Assembly: GCF_014639235.1 (NCBI RefSeq)
Contig: NZ_BMFU01000016.1
Coordinates: 39,043 to 103,042 of the forward strand
DNA: 64,000 bases
From: Paenibacillus silvae
GTDB lineage: Bacteria; Bacillota; Bacilli; Paenibacillales; Paenibacillaceae
Direction of reading: 5' to 3'
This document shows, in pieces, positions 7,037 to 16,772 of the stretch. The notes below the pieces were generated by a model, which worked only from the letters and a program-made list of their open reading frames with translations, made no database searches and was not told the origin of the DNA. The stretch's first letter is position 1. Each line of letters starts with the position of its first letter. A program made the position numbers and the translations under genes.

Positions 7037-8605
7037 TTACCGCAGATACATCTGTAGCGGCTGCAGACGAAGCTCCCGGATCGCTTCAGCCACCTGCTGT
7101 GCCAAGCGGCGCGCACCTCGCTCCTGAAAATGTGTGTTATCCTCCACACCCGTCGGAAAGTTGATATACTCGCCAGGCAGTACCCACATAAAATCATCCT
7201 TGCTGCCTTCTTCACCCGCCTGTTCGAACAATCTGCGGCTGCGCTCAGCCAGATCAATCAGCGGTACATGCTCGGCTTCCGCCAGCTCCCGCATGGCGAT
7301 AATATAATCGCCGTGTGTATCCGTTAGTGTACCGTCATCCGCAAAGTAACGCCGATGCACGGGAGTGATCAGCACCGGGCGAGCGTTGGCTTCGCGTGCG
7401 GCATCGATATATTTTTTCAAATATTGCTTGTATGTGGTGAATGGCTCTGTTCCCCGTTCAGGGTCCGGCTTCTCGTCGTTATGTCCGAATTGAATAAACA
7501 GAAAATCATCAGGCTTGATTCGCTGCATAATTGCATCCAATCGGCCTTCATGAATGAAGCTGCGTGAGCTTCGGCCCGACATTGCATGATTATCTACGGC
7601 TACGTCATGTTTGAATTTTGCAGGCAGCAGTTGCCCCCAGCCGCAATACGGATAACCACTCTCGGGCTGATCCGTTACCGTGGAGTCCCCGGCGAGAAAT
7701 ACGGTCATCGTCTGATTCGCAAGCGTAATCTCCAGTGCATTAATCCGCGGTGCAGGACCAGAGAAGCTCAGTCGAAGCCGCCCTCCGCGTGCAACAACAG
7801 CAAACCGCATCTCTGCACATTGTCCCGCCACCGTACGTATGACAGGCAGCATCATCCGACCTTCTCCGGCTTTGACACGAGTAACCGTATCCGCAAGCGG
7901 ATCACCGGCAATAAGCAGCACCTGATACGTCCCATCCGGTACATCCACAATAAACGATGCCTTGAGCGGGATGCAGAAGCTGGAACGCAAGCGGACAGAC
8001 ATAGCTGCCTGCCCTTGCGAGGGTTGAACTCCTTTTGCCAAGATTGAATTGGAAGCTTCAGCTGCCCCATCCTCCTGCTCTCCATACCGCTGTTTCTCAT
8101 ATACCAATGAGCCGGGTTCAAAGCCATACCCTCTGCACTCATCATATATCGTTGTGGATGAAACGGACGTGTAGCCTCCAACATGTTCAACTGCATTCTC
8201 TGCTGTATGTTCCGCTGCTTTCTCCGCTATATGTTCAACTGCAAGTTCTCCTCTATGCTCTGCTGCATGTCTCGCAAGTTTAATCCCGTCATTGCTCTCT
8301 CGTTTCACGTTTTGCTCTGACATCCCGCTTCCTGAGTGCAGGGTTGATGTCATGTTTGCGTATGGACCAAAATTAAACTTCCATGAGTTTACCTTCGGCT
8401 CCGCTTGTTGTGATTGTTCTGATTGTTCTTCTCGGCCTGCTCCAGATGGCTCTGATGGTTCTGCCTGCCCTAATAGCTCTGCTTGCTCTGATTCCCCTAA
8501 TTGCTCTAATTGATCTACCTTCTCTGCACTACTTACACTACCCGCACTTCCTGAACTTCCTGAACTTCCTACTCGTTCTGCCTTATTCAAGTCCGCTGAG
8601 TCCAC
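7037..8605 (-). CDS. Rhamnogalacturonan acetylesterase, SGNH hydrolase
   Basis: Predicted to remove acetyl groups from rhamnogalacturonan-derived oligosaccharides. It has 522 residues, longer than usual. The C-terminal catalytic domain carries SGNH blocks: GDS with Ser308, GHND at 374-377, and the D489-x-x-H492 pair. The N-terminal beta domain (WKFNFGP near 75, then YTSVSSTTIYDECRGYGFE near 145) is split by low-complexity sequence at about 84-142 with repeated AEH units. A Ser/Gly/Glu/Gln-rich tail covers residues 1-70. No signal peptide is seen, so it probably acts in the cytoplasm on imported oligomers. The GTG start is set by GGAGGA about 10 bases upstream. It is the last gene of the sugar-import locus. 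Confidence 0.87.
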   Translation of the reverse strand: MDSADLNKAERVGSSGSSGSAGSVSSAEKVDQLEQLGESEQAELLGQAEPSEPSGAGREEQSEQSQQAEPKVNSWKFNFGPYANMTSTLHSGSGMSEQNVKRESNDGIKLARHAAEHRGELAVEHIAEKAAEHTAENAVEHVGGYTSVSSTTIYDECRGYGFEPGSLVYEKQRYGEQEDGAAEASNSILAKGVQPSQGQAAMSVRLRSSFCIPLKASFIVDVPDGTYQVLLIAGDPLADTVTRVKAGEGRMMLPVIRTVAGQCAEMRFAVVARGGRLRLSFSGPAPRINALEITLANQTMTVFLAGDSTVTDQPESGYPYCGWGQLLPAKFKHDVAVDNHAMSGRSSRSFIHEGRLDAIMQRIKPDDFLFIQFGHNDEKPDPERGTEPFTTYKQYLKKYIDAAREANARPVLITPVHRRYFADDGTLTDTHGDYIIAMRELAEAEHVPLIDLAERSRRLFEQAGEEGSKDDFMWVLPGEYINFPTGVEDNTHFQERGARRLAQQVAEAIRELRLQPLQMYLR

Positions 8606-8649
8606 TGGTTAAATTCCTCCATATGCTATTGGTTTAACCCCTCTGCCCG

Positions 8650-9495
8650 CTACCCCTTCAACCCGCTCGTACTCATGCCCTGCACAATTTGCTTCTGGAA
8701 AATAAAGAATACGGTAACTACCGGAATCAGGCTGACGATCGACATGGCAAACATGGCACCCCAGTTGGAGGCCGATTCGCTGTCCAGGAACATTTTGAGC
8801 GCCATCGAAACGGTATACTTATCAGGCGAGTTCAGATACAGCACCGGTCCGAGCAAGTCCTCCCATCTCCAGTAAAAGGAGAAGATTGCCGCTGTCGCCA
8901 GCGAAGATTTGATCAGTGGCATAATGATCTGAATATACAGCCTGAACTTGTTACAGCCGTCAATCGTTGCAGCCTCGTCCAGCTCTTTCGGAATGGTACG
9001 AATGAACTGCACCATCAGGAAGATAAAAAACGGCATTCCGAAAAATGTGGGTACAACAATCGGCAGAATCGTGTTCAGCCACCCAAGCTTGGTAAAGATA
9101 ATATACTGCGGAACCAGCACTACATCATGCGGCAGCATTAGCGTTAGCATCATCAGTGAAAACCAGAAAGTTCGTCCTTTGAAATTCAGTCTGGCAAAGC
9201 CAAACGCGATCAGTGACGATGACAGCACAGCTCCTATGGTCGAGATCACTACGATCACCAGTGAATTGGTGATGTAATCCATGAAGGGTCTTCCGGCTGT
9301 TCCTTTCCAGCCATCCACATAGTTGGACCAGATCCACTCGGTCGGAAACAGGCTTTCTGCCGTGACAAAGATCGTGCGGCTTTCCTTGAATGAGCTGAAC
9401 AGCATCCACAGCACCGGGTAAAGCATCAGGAGAGCAAGTGCGGCAACAAACAGATGATAGACAGGCCATTTGACATTTCTCCACACCATAATCAT
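8650..9495 (-). CDS. Sugar ABC transporter permease (MalG/YesQ type)
   Basis: One of two membrane subunits of a carbohydrate importer. It has 281 residues with six predicted membrane segments and the cytoplasmic EAA loop (EAATIDGCNKF, near residue 190) that contacts the ATPase. It overlaps the upstream permease gene by four bases, so they are co-translated. No ATPase gene is in the locus; such systems usually share a general MsmX-type ATPase encoded elsewhere. The neighbouring acetylesterase and YesMN-like regulators suggest rhamnogalacturonan oligosaccharides as substrate. Confidence 0.92.
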   Translation of the reverse strand: MIMVWRNVKWPVYHLFVAALALLMLYPVLWMLFSSFKESRTIFVTAESLFPTEWIWSNYVDGWKGTAGRPFMDYITNSLVIVVISTIGAVLSSSLIAFGFARLNFKGRTFWFSLMMLTLMLPHDVVLVPQYIIFTKLGWLNTILPIVVPTFFGMPFFIFLMVQFIRTIPKELDEAATIDGCNKFRLYIQIIMPLIKSSLATAAIFSFYWRWEDLLGPVLYLNSPDKYTVSMALKMFLDSESASNWGAMFAMSIVSLIPVVTVFFIFQKQIVQGMSTSGLKG

Positions 9496-10394
9496 TTCCC
9501 TCCTTCAGATTCGTAAAATACCCAGAACTTGGATGTCAGGAACACAGCGGCGGTGAGCACACCGATCATAATCAGCATCACCCAGGCCATAGCCGAGGCA
9601 TAACCCATGTTGTTAAACATAAACGCCTGACGGAACAGATACAGCGAGTAGAGCATCGTGCCGTCCATCGGACCGCCTTCGCCTTTAGAGATGATATATG
9701 CCGGTACAAAGGTCATAAATGCACCGATCGTCTGCATGATCAGATTGAACAGCACAATCGGACTGAGCAGCGGCAGCGTAATGCTGAAAAATTTGCGAAC
9801 CGGATTTGCGCCGTCGACCCCGGCAGCTTCATACATCTCGGGAGAGATATTTTTGAGTCCTGCCAGGAAAATCAGCATGGATGATCCAAACTGCCATACC
9901 GACAGCGATATCAGCATAACCAGAGCCGCATCCGGGTCGCCGAACCAGCTGACTGGACCAATACCGATCGCGGTCATTGCACTGTTAATCACACCTTCAT
10001 TGCTGAAGAGGTTACGCCACATGATGGATACAGCGACACTACCTCCAATGATAGAAGGCAGATAGTACAAGGTACGATACGTTCCGACCATACGAGAGCC
10101 CGTATTTAGAATCATCGCTACAAACAGGGCAAAGATCAGCCTTAACGGCACCCCGATGAATACATATAAAAATGTAACCTTAACCGAATTCCAATACTTC
10201 GGGTCATCAAAAAACATTTTGGTATAGTTGTCGAGTCCAATCCACCTTGGAGAAGTGAACAGATTATAACTCGTAAACGACATGTATAAGGAAACAAACA
10301 TTGGAATGAGTGTAAATCCAAGAAATCCGATAATGAACGGGCTGATAAACGCATATCCGGTCAAGTTTCTGCGCAATGATGAATACTGCCTCAT
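9492..10394 (-). CDS. Sugar ABC transporter permease (MalF/YesP type)
   Basis: Partner permease of the same importer, 300 residues from the chosen start. It has six predicted membrane segments and an EAA loop (YEAAGVDGANPVRKFF). I chose the ATG at 10394 because AAGGAGG lies about 10 bases upstream. An upstream in-frame start would add 30 residues without a ribosome site. It lies about 165 bp after the binding-protein gene, in the order binding protein, permease, permease, esterase. Confidence 0.92.
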   Translation of the reverse strand: MRQYSSLRRNLTGYAFISPFIIGFLGFTLIPMFVSLYMSFTSYNLFTSPRWIGLDNYTKMFFDDPKYWNSVKVTFLYVFIGVPLRLIFALFVAMILNTGSRMVGTYRTLYYLPSIIGGSVAVSIMWRNLFSNEGVINSAMTAIGIGPVSWFGDPDAALVMLISLSVWQFGSSMLIFLAGLKNISPEMYEAAGVDGANPVRKFFSITLPLLSPIVLFNLIMQTIGAFMTFVPAYIISKGEGGPMDGTMLYSLYLFRQAFMFNNMGYASAMAWVMLIMIGVLTAAVFLTSKFWVFYESEGGK

Positions 10395-10559
10395 GGGGAA
10401 CGTACCTCCTTCATGGATCAGCCTGCTTCGAGCCTTCATATTGCAAAAGGGACGGACAACCGGGAAGATAAACGGGACGGGCAAAGGCCCCCGCCATCAG
10501 CGAGCAGCCCCGGTCCCGACCATCCCTGCAAGCGGGACGAGCAAGCGATCATTCAACTG

Positions 10560-11849
10560 TTATTTATTGTTCGCCAGTACAGCCTCGGCGTTTTTGCGGA
10601 AGGTCTGTGCTGCTTGTTCAGGTGTGATTTTGCCAAAATTCAATTCTTCCACCACATCGGCCAGTGCGGAGATCACCTCTGGTGAGCCTACAGGCGGCGG
10701 AGGGCTCATTGGTGAAGCCTTAGGCTCCATGGAAGCTACAAATTCAAATACCTGTTTCGTTGCATCACTCAGCTCAGGGGCAATGGCCTCTTTGATTTTT
10801 CCGGAAATTGGCACACCGCGCTCCCCTTTGATCAGCTTGTTGGCTTCTTCATCGTTCACCCAGAAATCAATGAACTTTGCTGCTTCTTCCTTCACTTTGG
10901 AGTTGGACGTTACACCCCAGTACATACTTGGCTGCATATAAAGTCCTTTTTCCATATCCGGACCAGGCATTGGCGCGATGGCAAGTGGACGGTTAGCTAC
11001 CTGCTGCAAGGCAACGAACTGGTTGGACCATTGCCATACACCGATCCCTTTTTCCTTCACCAGATCTGACTCTTCAATGATGCCTTTCGTTTGGTTCGCT
11101 ACATCCGGTGAAGGTGCAGCCTTCTGCTCGATCATACGCTGCATGAGTCCGAAAAATTGGACAAACAATGAATCGTCATCATACCCAAGCCCGGTGCCTT
11201 CCGGGTTATAGAGTGATTTGCCTTTGGTACGCAGGAAGTAGTGGAAGAAAATATCCGGCGCTACGCCGCCATCCAGATACAGTCCCTTCTCTGCAACCTG
11301 TTTCCCCAGCGCTTCGTAGGATTCCCATGTCATATTTTCCGGCATGGCATCAACGCCAGCTTTCTTCAGCAGGGCCGGATCATATTGAAAGCCAAGCACG
11401 TTAACCCCGGCAGGAACACCATACTGTTTGCCATTGATTACACCTGTACTGATGACATTCTCGGCCACATCATCCACCTTGATCTGGTTGCCCAGATAAG
11501 GGGCGAGGTCCTCAAGCTGGCCGTTCTGTGCATATTGGCTGATGTAAGAAATATCCATCTGGATAATGTCAGGCAACTGGTTCGCTGCAGCTTGTGGAGC
11601 AAGCTTTTTCCAGTAATCGTCAAAAGAAGCATATTCCACGTCAATTTTGACGTTTGGATTTTTCGTTTTATACAGGTCGATGACCTTCTGTGTGTATTCA
11701 TGCCGTGTATCGGAGCCCCACCAGGCGATACGCAGATTCACCGATTCATCCTTGCTGCCTGCCCCTTGCTCACTGCCTCCACCTGAGCTGCACGCTGCTG
11801 TAAAAACAAGTAGCGCAGCCATCATCAGGAATATTGCCTTTTTCACCAT
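10560..11849 (-). CDS. Extracellular sugar-binding lipoprotein (family 1, YesO type)
   Basis: Captures the sugar outside the cell and delivers it to the permeases. It has 429 residues. The signal peptide ends in a lipobox with Cys20 (FTAACSSGGG), followed by a Gly/Ser linker and a family 1 solute-binding fold (LRIAWWGSDTRHEYTQKVID near the start of the mature part). The ATG at 11849 follows GGGGAG; a longer start at 11900 lacks a ribosome site. A perfect cre match lies 68-81 bp upstream, so catabolite repression by CcpA is likely. Confidence 0.93.
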   Translation of the reverse strand: MVKKAIFLMMAALLVFTAACSSGGGSEQGAGSKDESVNLRIAWWGSDTRHEYTQKVIDLYKTKNPNVKIDVEYASFDDYWKKLAPQAAANQLPDIIQMDISYISQYAQNGQLEDLAPYLGNQIKVDDVAENVISTGVINGKQYGVPAGVNVLGFQYDPALLKKAGVDAMPENMTWESYEALGKQVAEKGLYLDGGVAPDIFFHYFLRTKGKSLYNPEGTGLGYDDDSLFVQFFGLMQRMIEQKAAPSPDVANQTKGIIEESDLVKEKGIGVWQWSNQFVALQQVANRPLAIAPMPGPDMEKGLYMQPSMYWGVTSNSKVKEEAAKFIDFWVNDEEANKLIKGERGVPISGKIKEAIAPELSDATKQVFEFVASMEPKASPMSPPPPVGSPEVISALADVVEELNFGKITPEQAAQTFRKNAEAVLANNK

Positions 11850-11916
11850 GCCAATCTCCCCTTTTATGTTGATATGGTTGTGTGATCGGGTTATCTCCAT
11901 CCTGTTGATGATATGC

Positions 11917-11930
11917 TGATAACGCTTTCA
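11917..11930 (-). promoter_or_regulatory. CcpA-type cre site upstream of the sugar importer
   Basis: On the minus strand the site reads TGAAAGCGTTATCA, which fits the cre consensus TGNAANCGNWNNCA at every fixed position. It sits between the terminator of the regulator gene and the start of the binding-protein gene. Confidence 0.65.
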
Positions 11931-11998
11931 CAAACTTGATATTGTCATTTTCGCAAAAGTCCGCTTCAAGTTGAATACACAAAACCGTCTTGTTGGTT

Positions 11999-12050
11999 CA
12001 AAAAACAGAGGAGGACATCTCTGACGCTCCAGGCATCAGTTGTCCTCCTC
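11999..12050 (-). terminator. Intrinsic terminator after the AraC-type regulator
   Basis: GAGGAGGACA at 12008-12017 pairs perfectly with TGTCCTCCTC at 12041-12050. On the minus strand it is followed by a T run. It separates the two-component genes from the importer genes. Confidence 0.85.
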
Positions 12051-12082
12051 CATAAACAGGCATCATCCTTGCCAGTTCTTTG

Positions 12083-13636
12083 TTATATGCCGAATTTCCG
12101 AAATTCGGTTGGTGTCATTCCAGTCCATTTTTTGAACACCTGACTGAAGTACTGCGAGTTGCCTCCAAACCCGAACAGCTCTGCCAGCTCAAACACCTTC
12201 ACATCCCCGCCTCTGCGGATATGTTCACATGCCCGTTCAATCCGCATACGATTAACGTAATTCGAGAAGTTTTCACCCGTTACCTTTTTGAAAATTTTGC
12301 CGAGGTAGTCCGGGTTCATGTATAACATCTGATGGGCTACACCACTCAGAGACAGGTCTGCTTCTCCATAATGGCGGTCTACAATATCCATCATTTTCTC
12401 CACGGCTGATGACTGGCGGCTGATATGATTTTTGTAATAACCTGCCGTTAACCTTGCAGCGCTGTCGGCTACAAATGTTTTCAAGGCAGGCAATGTGTCC
12501 ATATGCGTCAGCTCTGTCATCCGCTGTGTAAAATCGGTAGCCTCCTCGGGCGGGCACACCTGAATCATGGCCGAGTATAACTGCACGACGTAAGCACGTG
12601 TCACCTCGGTATCCAGCTTCAGTTCTTTCAGCTGCTCGAACAAACGCTCCACCTCGGCGGCGGCTTCCTCCGTGTTGCCGGATTTAATCAGCTGGCACAG
12701 CTGCTCGGCATCCCGCTCTATATGCACACCGCTGCACTCCCCTGCCAGCACGACGTCATTTTTCGTAATCAGCTGGCCCTCACCGATGAAAAAACGATGA
12801 TTCAAATATTGTAGCGCCTCACGGTACAGTCGCCGGGACTGGATCATATGGTCCGCTTCACTCAGCGCAGCGGTAACCTCTAATTTGTATAAACGGATGA
12901 ACGCCTGCCGAACCGTTTCAATACGTTCATGAAGCTCAGGCAGATCTGCCGAATCTGCCAGCACTATAAGGAGCTTCCCTTCAATCGTTGTGCTTAACAG
13001 TACACCTGGAAGCAGGTCGGCCGCTATATTTTTGATTGCAAACAAGTGACTGTAATCATGCTCTTCCACAATGCGAAGCAGCAGCAACCGTACGCTTTTC
13101 TGCTGCAGCTCCAGATTGAACAGCTCCTGATAGTATTCCAGATCCATCGGACCATAGGTGCGGTTGGTCATAAACTCCAGCAAAAACTGCTCCTTCACAT
13201 GAGGCAGCACCCGCTGTAAACGCTGCTTGATCTCTCCTGCCGCATGCTCCTTCACCTGTGCATCCTGACGCTCCTGCAAGAGCTCGATCAAGGCGTCATG
13301 AATCTGGTTTTCGTTGCAGGGCTTGAGCAGATAATGCTTGACGCCATACTGCATTGCTTTGCGAGCATACTCAAATTCCTTGTAGCCGGACAGCATGATA
13401 AAACGTACCGCCGGATAGGCCTCGGATGCCTTCTCGATCAGTCCCAATCCATCCAGACCCGGCATGGAAATATCCGTAATGATGATATCCGGCTTGGCGC
13501 TTTCGATTTTCCCCAGAGCCTCCACACCGTTTCTTGCTGTATCCACCAGTTCCGTGCCCGCGGCCGCCCAGTCAACCACCTGGGAAATCCCCTCCAGTAT
13601 GACACGTTCATCATCTACGAGCATTACTTTGTACAT
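12083..13636 (-). CDS. Response regulator with AraC-type DNA-binding domain (YesN type)
   Basis: Transcription activator partnered with the adjacent kinase. It has 517 residues. The receiver domain occupies 1-125 with the acidic pair D8/D9, phospho-acceptor D55 (IIITDISMPG) and K105 (YLLKP). A central linker is followed by an AraC-type double helix-turn-helix at about 415-517. I chose the ATG at 13636 over the one at 13642 because AGAGG is then 9 bases upstream. The start overlaps the kinase gene. It probably activates the sugar importer and esterase genes next to it. Confidence 0.92.
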   Translation of the reverse strand: MYKVMLVDDERVILEGISQVVDWAAAGTELVDTARNGVEALGKIESAKPDIIITDISMPGLDGLGLIEKASEAYPAVRFIMLSGYKEFEYARKAMQYGVKHYLLKPCNENQIHDALIELLQERQDAQVKEHAAGEIKQRLQRVLPHVKEQFLLEFMTNRTYGPMDLEYYQELFNLELQQKSVRLLLLRIVEEHDYSHLFAIKNIAADLLPGVLLSTTIEGKLLIVLADSADLPELHERIETVRQAFIRLYKLEVTAALSEADHMIQSRRLYREALQYLNHRFFIGEGQLITKNDVVLAGECSGVHIERDAEQLCQLIKSGNTEEAAAEVERLFEQLKELKLDTEVTRAYVVQLYSAMIQVCPPEEATDFTQRMTELTHMDTLPALKTFVADSAARLTAGYYKNHISRQSSAVEKMMDIVDRHYGEADLSLSGVAHQMLYMNPDYLGKIFKKVTGENFSNYVNRMRIERACEHIRRGGDVKVFELAELFGFGGNSQYFSQVFKKWTGMTPTEFRKFGI

Positions 13637-15398
13637 CGTCATCGTCCTCTCTGATCCAAGGTATGCTGATCGATACTACAGTTCCTGATCCGGGCGTGCT
13701 GTGTATGCTCATGATGCCCTTGTCGCCAAAGGTCAGCCTGAGACGCTCCTGAATATTGGCAAGTCCTATGCCCTGCCCTCTGGTCTGAATCTGCCCTTCC
13801 CGCAAGCGCTCTATGAATTCGGAGGTCATGCCCGGTCCGTTATCCTCGACCTCGATGCAGACGTGATTCCCCTCAGCTCTGGCGCGAATTTGAATCTGAC
13901 AGGGCTCGATGCTGGGCTCAAGTGCATAATGAATAGCATTTTCCACAAGCGGCTGCAGAGTTAATTTGGGAATGCGGGCCGTCCCGACCTCTGGGGCAAT
14001 CTGCATATCAAAATCCAGCCTCTCCTCGAACCGGGTACGCTGAATGGTCACATAGCTGCGCACAATCTCCAGCTCCCTCTCCAGCGTAATCCACTTCTCG
14101 GACATATTGACCGAGCTGCGCAGCAGGAACCCAAGAGCCTCGACCATCTCCGAGATTTGATGCTGCTTCTGCACTTTGGCAAGCCAGTTAATCGACTCAA
14201 GGGTATTGTATAAAAAGTGCGGATTAATTTGCGCCTGAAGCGCTTTCAATTCCGTTTCTCTTATGACGAGCTGCTTCGCATAATTCTCATCAATCAGCTC
14301 TCGTATCCGCTGCAGCATCATCTTGAAGGTGCGATGCAGCAGTCCGACTTCATTTTGCGGAGAGACGGGAATGTTGCCAAGGGCCGCCGCCTCCAGCTTA
14401 TCGAGGTCTCCCTTTTCAATATTACGCATCTTCTTGATTAATTGGGCAATCGGATGGGTGATACTGCGAGAAAATTTGGCTCCGAACACCAGAGCCGCCA
14501 AAAAGATCATAATAAAAATAACGATCACCAGCTGTTTTACAAACTGGATCTGCTTAAACATCTGATCAAACGGCGTGGTATATAAATAATTCCAGCTCGT
14601 GTAGGAAGAATGTGCTCTTGCCACAAAATACTTCCCCTGCTCTAACGTGGCAATTCCATAAGGCTGCGTCCGCTTCAGCTCCGATGCGATCTCGGCCTTG
14701 CTAACAGTTGATTCGGTGGGATAGATCACCTCCGTGCCGTCAACGATCAGCAGTTGGGAATCCTCGGCCGGCTCCTGCATCTGATCCTGAACGATGCGGT
14801 CCAGCCGCACACGGATAATCAGCGTGCCGAGCTTCTCCAGTGTAAACGCCCCGCCAGTGAAGGATTTCACCTGCCTGACGGACAGCAGCCTCGCCTGCTG
14901 ATCACCACTGGCCTGCCATACGTTGGAGCCGGCATACTGCTCGCCCAGCGAGATCAGTTCCTTTTGCTTCGCAGCTGAAATGCCTTCCCGGTTGCCAGCC
15001 GCCATCACATTGTTATCGTTGTCGATAAAAATCATGGAGTACACGTATTTCTCGGAACCGGCGTAGGCGACGAGGCGATTTGTTATCTTTTTGCGCAGAC
15101 CATTTCGCTCGTATCCACTTTCGGCCTTCTCCAGTTGCAGCAAATACTGCTGCAGCGGCTCATCCGACATCACCTTGAAGGACAGATTGGATAACTCACG
15201 CAGCTTGTTTTCGATGCCGACAGATGACATATTCAGCACCTGTGACGACTTTTCATAAATCTGACGGTCATAAATATTCAGTACGTACTGCATGACAGAG
15301 AGGTAAAAAGCAAGGCTGATCAGCATCAAAAAACCGATGAGCAGCATCGTTTTGTGATGAATGGGCATTGTCGTGAAAGCGTTTTTAATTTTGTTCAC
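13611..15398 (-). CDS. Sensor histidine kinase (YesM type)
   Basis: Membrane kinase that probably senses pectin-derived sugars outside the cell, possibly through the binding protein. It has 595 residues. Membrane segments lie at about 17-37 and 288-307 with an extracellular sensor domain between them. A HAMP linker follows, then the His_kinase domain with His394 (INPHFLYNTLESI) and an ATPase domain with an N box (VENAIHYAL), DNGPGM and GQGIGLANI. The GTG start has AAGGAG 9 bases upstream. It is the first gene of the leftward locus. Confidence 0.93.
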   Translation of the reverse strand: MNKIKNAFTTMPIHHKTMLLIGFLMLISLAFYLSVMQYVLNIYDRQIYEKSSQVLNMSSVGIENKLRELSNLSFKVMSDEPLQQYLLQLEKAESGYERNGLRKKITNRLVAYAGSEKYVYSMIFIDNDNNVMAAGNREGISAAKQKELISLGEQYAGSNVWQASGDQQARLLSVRQVKSFTGGAFTLEKLGTLIIRVRLDRIVQDQMQEPAEDSQLLIVDGTEVIYPTESTVSKAEIASELKRTQPYGIATLEQGKYFVARAHSSYTSWNYLYTTPFDQMFKQIQFVKQLVIVIFIMIFLAALVFGAKFSRSITHPIAQLIKKMRNIEKGDLDKLEAAALGNIPVSPQNEVGLLHRTFKMMLQRIRELIDENYAKQLVIRETELKALQAQINPHFLYNTLESINWLAKVQKQHQISEMVEALGFLLRSSVNMSEKWITLERELEIVRSYVTIQRTRFEERLDFDMQIAPEVGTARIPKLTLQPLVENAIHYALEPSIEPCQIQIRARAEGNHVCIEVEDNGPGMTSEFIERLREGQIQTRGQGIGLANIQERLRLTFGDKGIMSIHSTPGSGTVVSISIPWIREDDDDVQSNARR

Positions 15399-15664
15399 TC
15401 AGGAGCGCTCCTTTGCTTGGCGAAGGGTGCGGTTATAGCATGGGTGGATGTGCTGGGCGATGACTACAGATATTATTAGTGTGATTATGATTCTACCGTG
15501 CCTCTAACTGTATTTGTGCCTTCAGTCAGGATAAGATTGTAGATTGGAGTATGAATGCAACTTCAGCGGCAATTGTGCTTCAATTCCGTTTGAGAACGCA
15601 ACAGTGAATTGACTTCAGTCTGGATGCGACTGTGCCATAATTTAATGGACTCCGATCGTACTTT

Positions 15665-15745
15665 ATACTTTGATTGTGACTGTGACTGCGACTATAACTA
15701 TAACTGCAACTATAACTTTAGCTACAACTATAACTGCAACTACAG
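15665..15745. repeat. Short-period AACTAT/AACTGC repeat
   Basis: Runs of GACTGTGACTG, ACTATAACTATAACTGC and ACTACAACTATAACTGC form an imperfect hexamer repeat. Replication slippage is the likely origin. Confidence 0.65.
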
Positions 15746-16289
15746 TAGTTCCATGAGTCTGTCTTCACTGTAACTACGATTACAACCTTGATCCTGAACA
15801 CTATTGTTTTGTCACCATGATGAAGTTCACGATGCTGACCATAGCTTCATATTCACTGTAAGTTATTTTCATATTTACACAACCATGGGCAGATGACAAG
15901 TCATAATTATGCAACATAATGAGTCATTGGAGAAGGTAGACTGCTTGAATACAGGATGCCAGAAAGTTTCCCGCAGGCATGCTGGGGGCACGTCAAGAAA
16001 AAGTGAGGATCAGGGGGCGAAAAGGCGGTAAAGAGGCACTTCAGTGGGTTTCAAGATATGCCCTGATATGCAACGCTCTTCTATCAGAAGAGTTACAAAG
16101 CTTTAGTGCAGCCTCGCTTGGTGCTGAGATAGTTATTTGCTTGGAACAGCGCCGTATGTAAGTTACTTGTGAAACAAGTAGTCTCGAAATCTGGCTGGTG
16201 TACACTCCCTTTCTTGATTATGCATCAATTACATGAGGCTTATAGGAATTCAGGAGGAACATCAACGACCAACCAGTATCCCAGCAACG

Positions 16290-16484
16290 CTAACGATCCC
16301 CACAGACCTTATTCTGCTGTTTAGTCGAGGTTACACATTCTAACGATTCCTAGCGACGCTATTTCACCCAAATACAGCTAAAAAAAGGGGAAATTGAGGA
16401 ATTTCACATCAATAGCGTTACTACGATTCGTTAGAATTTCAAAAGGCCCATTTGGGGCGAAATAAGGCTTCTGGGAATCGTTAG
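16290..16484. repeat. 195-bp inverted-core element, copy 2
   Basis: Cores at 16290-16314, 16340-16364 (forward), 16410-16434 and 16460-16484 (inverted). Spacing is identical to copy 1 base for base. Confidence 0.9.
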
Positions 16485-16534
16485 CGACATCCACCGCATT
16501 GAACTCCCTATTTCCGATGACAACGTTACGACGG

Positions 16535-16578
16535 CAAAAAAAAGTGACGAGGCAGGAGCGATTCCTGCTTCGTCACTT
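16535..16578 (-). terminator. Intrinsic terminator downstream of the SGNH hydrolase
   Basis: AAGTGACGAGGCAGGA at about 16542-16557 pairs with TCCTGCTTCGTCACTT at 16563-16578 with one G-T. On the minus strand a long T run follows. It lies about 200 bp after the stop of the leftward hydrolase gene. Confidence 0.8.
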
Positions 16579-16772
16579 GGATAACACTTTCGGTGAAGGA
16601 GTCCCCTTTCGCGGCTTCGTTCTATACCTCTCCGCTCACAAGGTCACCCTGTACATTTACAGTACATTCACCTTACATTTACTATACATTTACTATACAT
16701 CCACGGTCCATTTTCCTGCTCTTAGTTATACATTTCAAGCAATGCTCTCGCAGCACTGCTTAAATAACTTTG

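Larger units (their letters stand above)
15399..16772. other. Gene-free gap of about 1.4 kb
   Basis: No gene I can support. Contents are a short-period AACTAT/AACTGC-type repeat at about 15665-15745, the second 195-bp inverted-core element at 16290-16484, a terminator at 16535-16578, and TACATTTACTA-type repeats at about 16640-16705. The promoter of the sensor kinase gene should lie near 15400-15600 but I could not fix it. Confidence 0.7.

Noticed and set aside
15979..16161. 60-residue open frame in the gap before the sensor kinase
   Set aside because: No ribosome site, no recognisable pattern, and surrounding sequence is repetitive and non-coding in character.
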